NCBI GenBank assembly: GCA_041599115.1
Contig: JBFHXF010000049.1
Span: forward strand, 1-14,217
DNA from: JACZUI01 sp041599115
GTDB lineage: Bacteria > Actinomycetota > Acidimicrobiia > Spongiisociales > ZC4RG35
DNA: 14,217 nt
Direction of reading: 5' to 3'
Notes under the pieces: generated by a model
What the model was told of the DNA's origin: nothing
Seen by the model: the letters and a program-made list of their open reading frames with translations, nothing else
The model's database searches: none
Shown here: positions 1 to 7,103 of the stretch, in pieces
Position numbering within the stretch: the first letter of the stretch is position 1
Layout: every line of letters begins with the position of its first letter
Translations under genes and position numbers: made by a program

Positions 1-40
1 AATGGTCGAGTTCGAGCGGCACCTGAATACGATCGCTCAT
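1..40 (-). CDS. 5' end of an unidentified minus-strand gene (13 codons visible)
   Basis: Reading leftward from an ATG at 40-38, 13 codons stay open to the window edge and begin MSDRIQVPLELDH. The start is supported by a consensus Shine-Dalgarno (AAGGAG on the minus strand, 53-48) with a 7-nt spacer. Too little protein is visible to name a family. The gene is divergent from the HNH gene at 162, so the 120-bp gap holds promoters for both directions. Confidence is moderate because the call rests on one start codon, its ribosome site and a short open frame. Confidence 0.55.
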   Translation of the reverse strand, partial: MSDRIQVPLELDH

Positions 41-47
41 CTGAGCT

Positions 48-53
48 CTCCTT
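48..53 (-). promoter_or_regulatory. Ribosome binding site of the leftmost minus-strand gene
   Basis: The plus-strand bases ctcctt read AAGGAG on the minus strand, 7 nt before the ATG at 40-38. This site is the main reason to believe that a gene starts there. Confidence 0.6.
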
Positions 54-78
54 TGCTTTCGGCGGTTTTGTCACCAAC

Positions 79-117
79 CGAAAGTAGGAGGGCTCAGCCC
101 TACCCCACCGTCTTTCG
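79..117. repeat. Nested inverted repeat in the divergent intergenic region
   Basis: Outer arms CGAAAG (79-84) and CTTTCG (112-117) enclose an inner dyad, AGGGC (89-93), TCA, GCCCT (97-101). The inner dyad is also flanked by GTAG (84-87) and CTAC (100-103) with an offset. On the minus strand TACTTT (86-81) could be a -10 box for the leftmost gene, which would put the inner dyad in its -10/-35 spacer. It may be an operator or simply a small RNA hairpin. No T-tract follows on either strand, so a terminator is unlikely. Confidence 0.35.
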
Positions 118-148
118 CGTAGAAGGCAAATCTGTCACACCGGGTTTG

Positions 149-154
149 TAGGTT
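149..154 (+). promoter_or_regulatory. Putative -10 box for a leaderless HNH transcript
   Basis: TAGGTT lies with 7 nt between it and the ATG at 162, so transcription would begin at or within a base of the start codon. No Shine-Dalgarno precedes this ATG, which fits a leaderless mRNA. No clear -35 element is visible. The same arrangement recurs before several other genes in this window. Confidence 0.4.
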
Positions 155-161
155 TTCGGTC

Positions 162-1232
162 ATGGAGTGGGGAGAACTCTCTGAAGACCAACTGGATGTC
201 TTGATCATCCAATCGGAGACGGAGATCGCCAAGCTGCGTGCTATCGAGATGGCCGCGATTGCGACGAAAAAGGCTCTCGAATCGCATCATGCCGATGGCT
301 ACCGATCGATCGTCGACTGGGTTGCCGCCCGGGCCGATGTCTCTCACCGCACGGCACGTTCCCTGTGTTGGACGGCCACGCGGCTCAGCCAGGCCCCTGA
401 GATAGCCGAGAGGCTGGCATCCGGCGAGATCTCTTTCGATCGCGCCGAGCAGCTCGCCCGACTGCCAGAAGAACATCGTCGCGGCCATGAAGGGTTCGAC
501 ATAGCCCAGCTCCGCCGGCGTGTCGCCCACTATCGGCGACTCAGCCCGGCGAGGGAGAAGAAGGTGTCTCAGAACGGATTTGTGAACTTTCAGCCATCTT
601 GGGATGAGACCACAACCCGGTTTTGGGGTGAGCTAGCCGGAGTCGACTCGAGGCTCGTCGAGAAAGCCGTCGACCAGCGCGCCGACGAACTCATCAGCGC
701 CGCCGACCGGTTACCGGTGGCGGAACGACGGGCGTTGGCGTTGGTGTCGATCTGTCAGGACTCACTGTACGAAGGGACGGCGCAAGACGATTCACCACCC
801 ACCCAGGTAACAGTCACGGTGGAGGCGCGCGCCGCCGCGCCCAGCCAGGGCCAAGCCGGAGTCTCGATCTTGACCGGACCCCGGATAGGGTCGCGAGCCC
901 TCGAAGCCATCCTGTGCAACGGGATCGTCGATGTCATCGGCATCACCGAACAAGGAATTCCAATTGGCCTGGGCAGGAAGACCCGGACCGTCTCCAACAA
1001 GCTCCGCCAGTTCGTCCACGCCCGGGACGGGGGTTGCACCGTCGAAGGCTGTTCCTCGCGCTACCGGCTCGAGGCGCACCACATCACACCGTGGTCCCGC
1101 GGCGGCACCACCAACCCGGACAACCTGACAACCCTCTGCTGGTACCACCACCACGTCGCCATCCACAAACACGGACTGCAGATCTTCCGAATCGGAACAA
1201 GCCGAATCCGGCTGAAACAACCCAAGGGGTGA
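162..1232 (+). CDS. HNH endonuclease, DUF222 / 13E12 repeat family
   Basis: The 356-residue protein has the two-part layout of actinobacterial 13E12/DUF222 proteins. A long Arg/Glu/Ala-rich helical region covers about residues 10-230, and a C-terminal HNH nuclease domain about 275-340. The nuclease core is clear: zinc-type Cys292 and Cys297, the AHH at 305-307, the GGTTNPDNL segment at 314-322 with Asn321, and CWYHHH at 326-331. All catalytic and metal positions look intact. Family members are usually multi-copy in actinobacterial genomes, and their targets are mostly unknown. DNA cleavage or nicking is the family expectation, not shown here. The ATG at 162 is chosen because the helical domain starts right after it and a -10-like box fits upstream. 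The gene is monocistronic or loosely followed by the MoxR gene after 52 nt, and a hairpin covers its stop codon. An intein- or IS-associated role is possible, but no such neighbours are seen. Confidence 0.93.
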   Translation: MEWGELSEDQLDVLIIQSETEIAKLRAIEMAAIATKKALESHHADGYRSIVDWVAARADVSHRTARSLCWTATRLSQAPEIAERLASGEISFDRAEQLARLPEEHRRGHEGFDIAQLRRRVAHYRRLSPAREKKVSQNGFVNFQPSWDETTTRFWGELAGVDSRLVEKAVDQRADELISAADRLPVAERRALALVSICQDSLYEGTAQDDSPPTQVTVTVEARAAAPSQGQAGVSILTGPRIGSRALEAILCNGIVDVIGITEQGIPIGLGRKTRTVSNKLRQFVHARDGGCTVEGCSSRYRLEAHHITPWSRGGTTNPDNLTTLCWYHHHVAIHKHGLQIFRIGTSRIRLKQPKG

Positions 1233-1250
1233 TCGCTTCCCCATCACCCC
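1226..1250 (+). terminator. Perfect 8-bp hairpin spanning the HNH stop codon
   Basis: GGGGTGAT (1226-1233) pairs perfectly with ATCACCCC (1243-1250) around a 9-nt loop. The TGA stop codon is inside the left arm. No T-run follows (the next bases are gcccccaaaa), so this is not a classical intrinsic terminator. T-less hairpins are common at gene ends in actinobacteria, so it may stop or trim the HNH transcript before the MoxR promoter. Confidence 0.5.
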
Positions 1251-1272
1251 GCCCCCAAAACGACAACCCCTT

Positions 1273-1278
1273 TAGGCT
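1273..1278 (+). promoter_or_regulatory. Putative -10 box for the MoxR-VWA-XdhC operon
   Basis: TAGGCT ends 6 nt before the ATG at 1285, which places the expected +1 on the A of that ATG. There is no convincing Shine-Dalgarno between hairpin and start, so a leaderless transcript is likely. This would be the promoter for the whole tightly packed run that follows. Confidence 0.45.
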
Positions 1279-1284
1279 GGTGTG

Positions 1285-2163
1285 ATGATCCCGAACACGG
1301 TGGACGAACTCATAGACGTCCTGGGAGAGCACGACTATCTGGCCGATGATGAGTTGGCAGTTGCGATTCATCTCGCCGTTCAGCTGGGACGCCCCTTGTT
1401 CCTCGAAGGTGAAGCCGGAGTGGGTAAGACAGAAGTCGCCAAAGTGCTCGCAAGAATTGTGTCCGCAGACCTGATCCGCCTTCAGTGTTATGAGGGACTC
1501 GACGTGAGCCAGGCCCTCTACGAGTGGGACTACGCCCGCCAGATGATGGAGATACGCCTCCTCGAGGCGCGCGGCGCGGGCTCGGAGGCGAGTGTCCGTG
1601 ACATCATGAGTCGGGATTTCCTCATTGCGCGCCCTTTACTGCAAGCCATCGAGCAGAGTGTCCACGGCCATCGTCCCGTCCTGCTCATCGATGAGCTAGA
1701 CAGAGCCGACGAGGAGTTCGAGGCGTTCCTCCTCGAGTTGCTGTCGGACTTCCAGGTATCCATCCCTGAGATAGGCACGGTGAAAGCAGAGCAGCCACCG
1801 ATCGTGGTGCTGACCTCCAATCGGACAAGGGAGATCCATGACGCACTCAAACGGAGATGCGTCTACCACTGGATCGACTACCCGACTCCCGAGCGCGAGA
1901 CCGCGATCGTCCTGCGAAAGGTTCCGGGAATCGAATCGGACCTCGCGGCTTCGCTGGCAAGGGCGATGACCCGTCTCAGGGAGGAGAACCTCTTCAAGCC
2001 GCCCGGTGTGGCCGAGACCCTCGACTGGGCAGAGTCGCTCAAACTTCTCGGGGAAGGACGGCTCACTCCGGCCGTGGTCGACCGCACCCTGGGTGTCGTC
2101 CTCAAATACAAGGACGACATCGACCGGGTGAGGACGGCGGGAGTCGAAGCCCTGGTCGGATGA
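1285..2163 (+). CDS. MoxR-family AAA+ ATPase (CoxD-like)
   Basis: MoxR-type AAA+ ATPases work with a von Willebrand factor A partner as chaperones that insert or remodel metal cofactors. CoxD does this for the Mo/Cu site of CO dehydrogenase. Numbering from a GTG at 1282, Walker A is GEAGVGKT at 43-50, Walker B is VLLIDELDRAD at about 133-143, sensor 1 is VVLTSN at 175-180, and an arginine-finger-like LKRR follows at 189-192. The total of about 292 residues fits the family. ATG at 1285 and GTG at 1282 both fit; I chose the ATG because the -10 spacing puts the transcript start there. The stop overlaps the start of the VWA gene as ATGA, so the two are translationally coupled. The neighbours VWA and XdhC match the coxD-coxE-coxF order, which supports a molybdoenzyme maturation role. 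The substrate enzyme is not in the window. Confidence 0.93.
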   Translation: MIPNTVDELIDVLGEHDYLADDELAVAIHLAVQLGRPLFLEGEAGVGKTEVAKVLARIVSADLIRLQCYEGLDVSQALYEWDYARQMMEIRLLEARGAGSEASVRDIMSRDFLIARPLLQAIEQSVHGHRPVLLIDELDRADEEFEAFLLELLSDFQVSIPEIGTVKAEQPPIVVLTSNRTREIHDALKRRCVYHWIDYPTPERETAIVLRKVPGIESDLAASLARAMTRLREENLFKPPGVAETLDWAESLKLLGEGRLTPAVVDRTLGVVLKYKDDIDRVRTAGVEALVG

Positions 2164-3281
2164 CGATCGGGCCCGTTCTCGACCTGTCAAGCTTCGCCGA
2201 TGCGCTGCGGGGCAGGGGTCTGGTAGTCACCCCGGATCAGACCGCGGACATGGCAAGAGCTCTATTGCTCGTCGATCCCGCCGACCGGGGACAGGTCCAC
2301 GCAGCCCTGCGGGCCCTCACCATCACCGATCCCTCGCAGCGAGCTCCCTACGACGAGGAGTTCCGGCGCTTCTTCGAAGGGATTCGAGTGGCGAGAATCG
2401 CAGAACAGCACAGCTCCAATGCCACCCGCACGGTCTCATCGACCCCGCTCCTCAAACCAGTCGACACCTCAAGGGAGGGCGAAACATCCGAGCAGGCTGG
2501 CACATCCGCCGTTGAGGCCGTGGGGAAGCGAGACTTCGCCGAGCTCGAAGAGGAGAACCTGGCAGAGGCGAGGCAGCTCGTGATGACGATGCTGTGGCAG
2601 CCCTCCGACGTCAAGACCAGGCGGTGGAGGAGCGATCTCCACGGCAGGAGACCCGACATGCGACGGACGCTTCGATCGGCGATCGGCCCCGACGGCGATC
2701 TGTTGATGCTCAGCTTCCAGGAGCGGCGCAAGCGTCAGCGTCCGTTGATCATCATCGCCGACATCTCGGGATCAATGGAGCGGTACGCCGAAATCTTTCT
2801 TGTCTTCGCCCATGCGGCACAACGTCGCCTCCGACACGTCGAAGTCTTTACCTTCTCCACCCAACTGACCCGGATAACCGAGGCGATGTCCAGGCGCGAT
2901 ACCCGGAGCGCCCTGGAGAGCGCCAACGAGACCGTCACCGATTGGTCGGGCGGAACCCGCATTGGTGACGCCTTCGCAGCCTGGAATCGAGAGTGGAGCA
3001 GGAGACTGGCAAGAGGCGGCCCGGTGGTCCTGGTGCTATCCGATGGTTGGGACTGTGGCGACCCGACTTTGCTCGGTCGGGAGATGGCCCGCATGTCCCG
3101 CTCCGTCCACAAGGTCATCTGGTTGAACCCCCTGGCCGCCCATGCCGGCTACCAACCGGCAACCCGGGGTATGCAAGCCGTGATCCCTCACATCGACCAT
3201 CTACTTCCGGCCGCTAGCGTTGAAGATCTCCGCGATGTGGTCAGACTGCTGGAATCGATCGATGGAGTCCGAAGACCGTGA
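2160..3281 (+). CDS. VWA domain protein, CoxE family
   Basis: This is the partner of the preceding MoxR ATPase. CoxE-type proteins use a metal-ion-dependent adhesion site (MIDAS) to bring the ATPase to its target enzyme. In this 373-residue protein the MIDAS is complete: DISGS at 201-205, Thr266 in SGGTRIGD, and Asp295 in LSDGWD. The WLNPL segment at 321-325 and the following GMQAVIPHID stretch at about 337-346 are typical of CoxE. Residues 1-80 form a helical lead, and about 85-125 is a low-complexity Ser/Thr/Glu-rich linker. The start is the ATG at 2160, inside the ATGA overlap with the MoxR stop. An in-frame upstream extension to 1857 exists but lies inside the MoxR gene and reads as Arg/Gly-rich shadow sequence. 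The 3' end overlaps the next gene as GTGA. It is predicted to be cytoplasmic, as no signal or membrane segment is seen. Confidence 0.92.
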   Translation: MTIGPVLDLSSFADALRGRGLVVTPDQTADMARALLLVDPADRGQVHAALRALTITDPSQRAPYDEEFRRFFEGIRVARIAEQHSSNATRTVSSTPLLKPVDTSREGETSEQAGTSAVEAVGKRDFAELEEENLAEARQLVMTMLWQPSDVKTRRWRSDLHGRRPDMRRTLRSAIGPDGDLLMLSFQERRKRQRPLIIIADISGSMERYAEIFLVFAHAAQRRLRHVEVFTFSTQLTRITEAMSRRDTRSALESANETVTDWSGGTRIGDAFAAWNREWSRRLARGGPVVLVLSDGWDCGDPTLLGREMARMSRSVHKVIWLNPLAAHAGYQPATRGMQAVIPHIDHLLPAASVEDLRDVVRLLESIDGVRRP

Positions 3282-3586
3282 GAAATCAACTCGATCTGCG
3301 CAAGAGATGGACGGATGAGGGGAAAAAGGTTGCCGTGGCCACTGTCATCAGGGTCCACGGCAGCGCACCCCGGCCGGAGGGCTCCAAGTTCATGGTCTCC
3401 TCGGCGGGTGACATGGAGGGGTCGGTCAGTGGCGGTTGCGTGGAAAACGATGTGTTTCTGCACGCCCAACAGGTGATCGATACCGGGATTCCCCGTACGG
3501 TCACCTACGGCATCGCCGACGAGGATGCTTTTGAGGTGGGAATGGCCTGTGGGGGGACCATCGACGTCTTCATCGAGCCCTGGTGA
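3278..3586 (+). CDS. XdhC/CoxF-family protein, N-terminal domain only
   Basis: The 102 residues correspond to the XdhC_CoxI N-terminal domain. XdhC proteins bind molybdenum cofactor, promote its sulfuration and deliver it to xanthine dehydrogenase or CO dehydrogenase-type enzymes. Visible hallmarks are VHGSAPRPEGSKFMV (26-40), GSVSGGCVEN (48-57) and MACGGTIDVFIEP (89-101). Both conserved glycine/cysteine patches are intact. The start is GTG 3278, overlapping the CoxE stop as GTGA, with a GGAG at 3264-3267. The protein stops where the family normally continues into a Rossmann domain, and that domain is supplied by the next gene, again with a GTGA overlap. Such two-gene XdhC sets occur naturally in actinobacteria as far as I recall, so I read this as gene fission or an ancestral split, not damage. 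The two products probably form one functional complex. Confidence 0.9.
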   Translation: MRNQLDLRKRWTDEGKKVAVATVIRVHGSAPRPEGSKFMVSSAGDMEGSVSGGCVENDVFLHAQQVIDTGIPRTVTYGIADEDAFEVGMACGGTIDVFIEPW

Positions 3587-4353
3587 CCCATCTCCAGGCC
3601 ATCGAGGACATCCTCTTGGCCGAGCGATTCGGTTCGGTCATCACATTCGTCGATGGCCCGCTGATCGGGTCCAAAGCGGTCATCGACGACCGCGGCGAGG
3701 TGGTGGCCGGATCGATACCCGTAGAGCTCAAGACCGATATCGTCGCCGATGCCCTGTCCTTGATGACCTACGAGCAACATCGAGCCCTTGAATATGGGGA
3801 TCACTCGGTCTTCTTCGAGACCCTGGCCCCTCCGCCCGATCTCCTGATCTTCGGAGCAGTCCACATCGGTCAGTCACTCGCCCAATTCGGAGCTCAGATG
3901 GGATATCGGGTCACGGTCATCGACGCGCGGCCAGCCTTCGCGACCAAGGAGAGATTCCCAACCGCCCAGCGAGTGCTGGTGGGGTGGCCAGGCGATCTGA
4001 TGGCGCAGCTCGCCTTCGACGCGAGAACCTGGGTGGTGATCCTTGCACACGACCGGCGTCACGAGGAGCCGGTCCTGGAGGCGGCGCTGAAGAGCGAGGC
4101 CCGCTACATAGGGGCCATGGGGAGCCGGCGAACTCATGACCTCCGACTGGAGCGGCTCAGGGCAAAGGGATTCGATGAGGGAGACATTGCCCGGGTTCGC
4201 GGCCCGATTGGACTCGACATTGGAGCTGAGACGCCCCAAGAGGTGGCCGTGTCAATCCTGGCGGAGATGACGATGATCCGTTATGGGCACGGATCGGGCA
4301 TGTCCCTTCAGGGAAGACCCGGCCGGGTCCACCTGCAGCGGGCAGAAGATTGA
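3583..4353 (+). CDS. XdhC/CoxF-family protein, Rossmann (XdhC_C) domain
   Basis: This 256-residue protein carries the C-terminal half of XdhC. About the first 80 residues are a linker-like region of lower similarity. A nucleotide-binding Rossmann fold then starts at LLIFGAVHIGQSLAQFG (87-103), with TVIDARPAFA at 111-120. Further family blocks are VVILAHDRRHEEPVLEAAL (151-169), YIGAMGSRRT (175-184) and GPIGLDIGAETPQEVAVSI (207-225). The GTG at 3583 is chosen because it sits in the 4-nt overlap with the preceding gene's TGA and no closer in-frame alternative fits. Role: expected to complete the XdhC function of handling and inserting sulfurated molybdenum cofactor together with the preceding small protein. 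The last bases sit 10 nt before the PEP carboxylase start, so the genes are probably co-transcribed. Confidence 0.92.
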   Translation: MTHLQAIEDILLAERFGSVITFVDGPLIGSKAVIDDRGEVVAGSIPVELKTDIVADALSLMTYEQHRALEYGDHSVFFETLAPPPDLLIFGAVHIGQSLAQFGAQMGYRVTVIDARPAFATKERFPTAQRVLVGWPGDLMAQLAFDARTWVVILAHDRRHEEPVLEAALKSEARYIGAMGSRRTHDLRLERLRAKGFDEGDIARVRGPIGLDIGAETPQEVAVSILAEMTMIRYGHGSGMSLQGRPGRVHLQRAED

Positions 4354-4363
4354 GCGCTGCTCG

Positions 4364-7069
4364 ATGAGTGTCGATGATCAACTCCGGGTCGACATCCGCC
4401 GACTGGGCAATCAGCTGGGCGATTCTCTAGTCCGCCAGCATGGCCCTGCGCTCCTCGATCTCGTCGAAAGAGTGAGGGAATTGGGCAAATCGTCCCGCCG
4501 GGGTGGGAGCGCCGAAGCCACAAACCTGTTGGGCGATCTTCTCGCCGAGCTGGCCGTTGAAGACGTGATCCCCCTGGTGAGAGCCTTCACCGCGTATTTC
4601 TATCTGGCGAATGTCGCCGAGCAGGTCCACCGGATCGATGACATGGCGCCTGACGACCGCTATCTGAGGGGCACGATCGATCGAATTCTCGCTGCTGACC
4701 TCAACCGGCAGACCCTGACCGAGATACTCGCCAGACTGGAGATGCGACCCGTCTTCACCGCCCACCCCACCGAGGCCGCCCGCCGATCGGTGCTCACGAA
4801 GACACTCCGGATGGCCGGCTTGATCGAGGCCCGGCGCGACGCCGAGGACCAGGCCACCAAGGATCAGATCGACCGGAGAAGCGCCGAAATCATCGATCAG
4901 ATATGGCAAACGGACGAACTTCGCTTGGAAAGGCCATCTCCCGTCGAGGAGGCACGATCAGCCCTCTACTACCTGATTGATGTGGCGACCGAGGTCATGC
5001 CCCTTCTATCGGAGCGGATCACCGCCGAGTTGGCCCGTCTCGACGTTCCAATCAGCCCGGCTCCCATTCGATTCGGAACCTGGGTCGGAGGAGATCGGGA
5101 CGGAAATCCTCAAGTGACCCCCGATACCACTCTGGACGTCATCGAGCTGCAGCACGATCGCGGACTCCGCCATCTCATTGCCTCGGTGGAAGACCTTTCA
5201 GAGGAACTGTCTATCTCTCTGCGGCACTCACGCATCAGCTCGGCTCTGGAGAAGTCGCTGGACGTCGACCGTCGCCAGCTACCCGACATATGGGCGAGAG
5301 AAGGACGGAGAACCGCCGGCGAGCCGTACCGTCTCAAGTCCTCCTACATCCACGCCCGGCTGATCAACACCAGGGACCGGATTCGCCTGCACCTCCCCCA
5401 TCAGAGCGGAATCGACTACTCCCATCCCGAGGAAATGCTGGCCGACCTCGATCTGATGGCGCAGTCGTTGGACCAAGCCCGAGGCCAGCTGATAGCTGCG
5501 GGCGCCGTGGCAAGAGTCCGCCGGACCGTCGAGACCTTCGGGTTCCAAATGGCGACTCTCGACATCCGCGAGCACTCCAGCCGACACGCTCAGGCGGTCA
5601 CCGAGATGTTCCGCCATGTTGGCGTTGAACTTGCGTCCATGGGCGCGAACCAACGCATGAGCGTCCTCTCCCAGGAATTCGACAGTCCTCGACCACTGAC
5701 AGGCCCTTATACCGAACTGTCAGAGGAGTCCAGGAACACTTTCGACACATTTCGGACGATACGGGAGGCGCAAGACCGTTACGGGAATCAAGTCATCGAG
5801 AGCTACGTGATCTCGATGACCGAAAACGCAGCAAACGTCATGGAAGCTGCCGTGCTCGCCCGGGAGGCAGGGTTGATAGACCTGAATCGGGGCCGCGTCT
5901 CCGTCGGGTTGGTACCACTGGTCGAAACCATCGAAGACCTCAGAGCGGTGGGGACGATCCTCGAGGACCTGTTCTTCGACCCTCACTACCGCAGGATGCT
6001 CGAACTGCGTGGCGACGTCCAAGAAGTGATGCTCGGCTATTCGGACTCCAACAAGGTCGGCGGCATCGCCACCAGCCAATGGGAGATATACAAGGCCCAG
6101 CGGGTCATGCGTCGAGTGGCCGAGAGTCACGGGATCCATCTGCGGCTGTTTCACGGTCGAGGGGGAACGATCGGAAGAGGTGGGGGGCCCACTCACGCCG
6201 CCATACTCGCCCAGCCCTACGGCACAATCGACGGGGATATCAAGGTGACCGAGCAAGGCGAGGTCATTTCGGAGAAGTACGGTCACCCCGCCATCGCCGC
6301 TCGAAACCTCGAACTGGCACTCTCATCGGTGCTCGAGTCCTCCCTCCTCCACCGTCAATCCCGACAGCCGAAGGAGGTTCTGGACAGCTGGACCGAGGCC
6401 ATGGAAACAGTGTCGTCGGGTGCCTACACCGCCTACCGCCGTCTCGCCGACCATCCGGATCTGGTTCCCTACTTCCTCGCGTCTACGCCGGTCGAGGAAC
6501 TGGGGCGAATGAACATCGGGAGCCGCCCCTCCAGAAGACCCGGCAGTGAAATCGGCATCACAGACTTGCGGGCCATCCCCTGGGTGTTCGGCTGGACGCA
6601 GACCCGCCAGATCGTGCCCGGCTGGTTCGGAGTGGGAAGTGGCATCTCCGCGGCCCGAGAAGCCGGTTACGACGACACTCTCACGGAGATGGTTTCCAAG
6701 TGGGGGTTTCTCCAGGCCTTTCTCTCCAACGTGGAGATGACGCTGGTGAAGACCGACCTCGATATTGCGGCAAGGTATGTGGGGGCACTGGTCGCACCCG
6801 AGCACAGATCGATCCTCGAAATACTCCGGGACGAAGCTGAGCTCACCACGCGTGAGATTCTGCGTCTCCGAGGAAGAGATGTCCTGCTGGACGACCTACC
6901 TCTTCTCCGCAGGACCCTTTCGGTGCGCGACATCTACCTCGACCCGATCAATTTCCTCCAGGTCTCTCTTCTTGCTCGATGTCGAAGCGGTGAGACAGGC
7001 GACGATGTTGACCGGGCACTGTTGCTCACCATCAACGGCATCGCGGCCGGCATGCGCAACACCGGTTAG
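4364..7069 (+). CDS. ppc: Phosphoenolpyruvate carboxylase
   Basis: This enzyme carboxylates PEP with bicarbonate to oxaloacetate, an anaplerotic feed to the TCA cycle, in the cytoplasm. At 901 residues it has the full bacterial length. Catalytic blocks are intact: FTAHPTEAARRS with His134; RFGTWVGGDRDGNPQVTP (236-253); LGYSDSNKVGG (557-567); the glycine-rich FHGRGGTIGRGGGPTH (596-611); and RAIPWVFGWTQTRQ (736-749). The C-terminus ends in the conserved GMRNTG. By motif comparison with the E. coli enzyme, residues that bind the inhibitor aspartate appear kept: Arg599, Lys796, Arg855 and Asn899. Aspartate feedback is therefore likely (inference). The ATG at 4364 is preferred because the protein then begins with the usual DIRRLGNQLG helix. 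An extension to 4283 would overlap the XdhC gene by 71 nt in another frame. No good Shine-Dalgarno is seen. The 10-nt gap suggests read-through from the upstream cassette. Confidence 0.97.
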   Translation: MSVDDQLRVDIRRLGNQLGDSLVRQHGPALLDLVERVRELGKSSRRGGSAEATNLLGDLLAELAVEDVIPLVRAFTAYFYLANVAEQVHRIDDMAPDDRYLRGTIDRILAADLNRQTLTEILARLEMRPVFTAHPTEAARRSVLTKTLRMAGLIEARRDAEDQATKDQIDRRSAEIIDQIWQTDELRLERPSPVEEARSALYYLIDVATEVMPLLSERITAELARLDVPISPAPIRFGTWVGGDRDGNPQVTPDTTLDVIELQHDRGLRHLIASVEDLSEELSISLRHSRISSALEKSLDVDRRQLPDIWAREGRRTAGEPYRLKSSYIHARLINTRDRIRLHLPHQSGIDYSHPEEMLADLDLMAQSLDQARGQLIAAGAVARVRRTVETFGFQMATLDIREHSSRHAQAVTEMFRHVGVELASMGANQRMSVLSQEFDSPRPLTGPYTELSEESRNTFDTFRTIREAQDRYGNQVIESYVISMTENAANVMEAAVLAREAGLIDLNRGRVSVGLVPLVETIEDLRAVGTILEDLFFDPHYRRMLELRGDVQEVMLGYSDSNKVGGIATSQWEIYKAQRVMRRVAESHGIHLRLFHGRGGTIGRGGGPTHAAILAQPYGTIDGDIKVTEQGEVISEKYGHPAIAARNLELALSSVLESSLLHRQSRQPKEVLDSWTEAMETVSSGAYTAYRRLADHPDLVPYFLASTPVEELGRMNIGSRPSRRPGSEIGITDLRAIPWVFGWTQTRQIVPGWFGVGSGISAAREAGYDDTLTEMVSKWGFLQAFLSNVEMTLVKTDLDIAARYVGALVAPEHRSILEILRDEAELTTREILRLRGRDVLLDDLPLLRRTLSVRDIYLDPINFLQVSLLARCRSGETGDDVDRALLLTINGIAAGMRNTG

Positions 7070-7095
7070 CAGGGCCGATGCAGGGCGAATATCCT
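7066..7095 (+). promoter_or_regulatory. Putative promoter for upp
   Basis: TTAGCA (7066-7071, over the ppc stop codon) and TATCCT (7090-7095) are separated by 18 bp and resemble -35 and -10 elements. The -10 box lies 8 nt before the upp ATG at 7104, so the transcript would have almost no leader. No Shine-Dalgarno lies upstream of that ATG. Confidence 0.45.
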
Positions 7096-7103
7096 CACCT
7101 CCC

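Noticed and set aside
914..1285. Plus-strand open frame overlapping the HNH domain
   Set aside because: It is Pro/Arg/His-rich and out of frame with the complete HNH motif. It is a compositional shadow.
1857..2159. Upstream in-frame extension of the CoxE-type gene
   Set aside because: It lies wholly inside the MoxR gene. The ATGA overlap at 2160 gives the normal CoxE N-terminus.
3575..3590. Sequencing frameshift or pseudogene at the XdhC junction
   Set aside because: The break is at a domain border, the overlap is a standard GTGA coupling like its neighbours, and both halves keep intact motifs.
4283..4363. Upstream in-frame extension of ppc
   Set aside because: The added 27 residues match nothing in PEP carboxylases and overlap the XdhC coding region.
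5720..6286. Minus-strand open frame of 188 codons inside ppc
   Set aside because: It is antisense to the most conserved part of PEP carboxylase and has no ribosome site or family resemblance.
6765..7103. Upstream in-frame extension of upp
   Set aside because: It lies inside ppc and reads as Ser/Arg-rich shadow sequence. Upp normally begins at the ATG at 7104.
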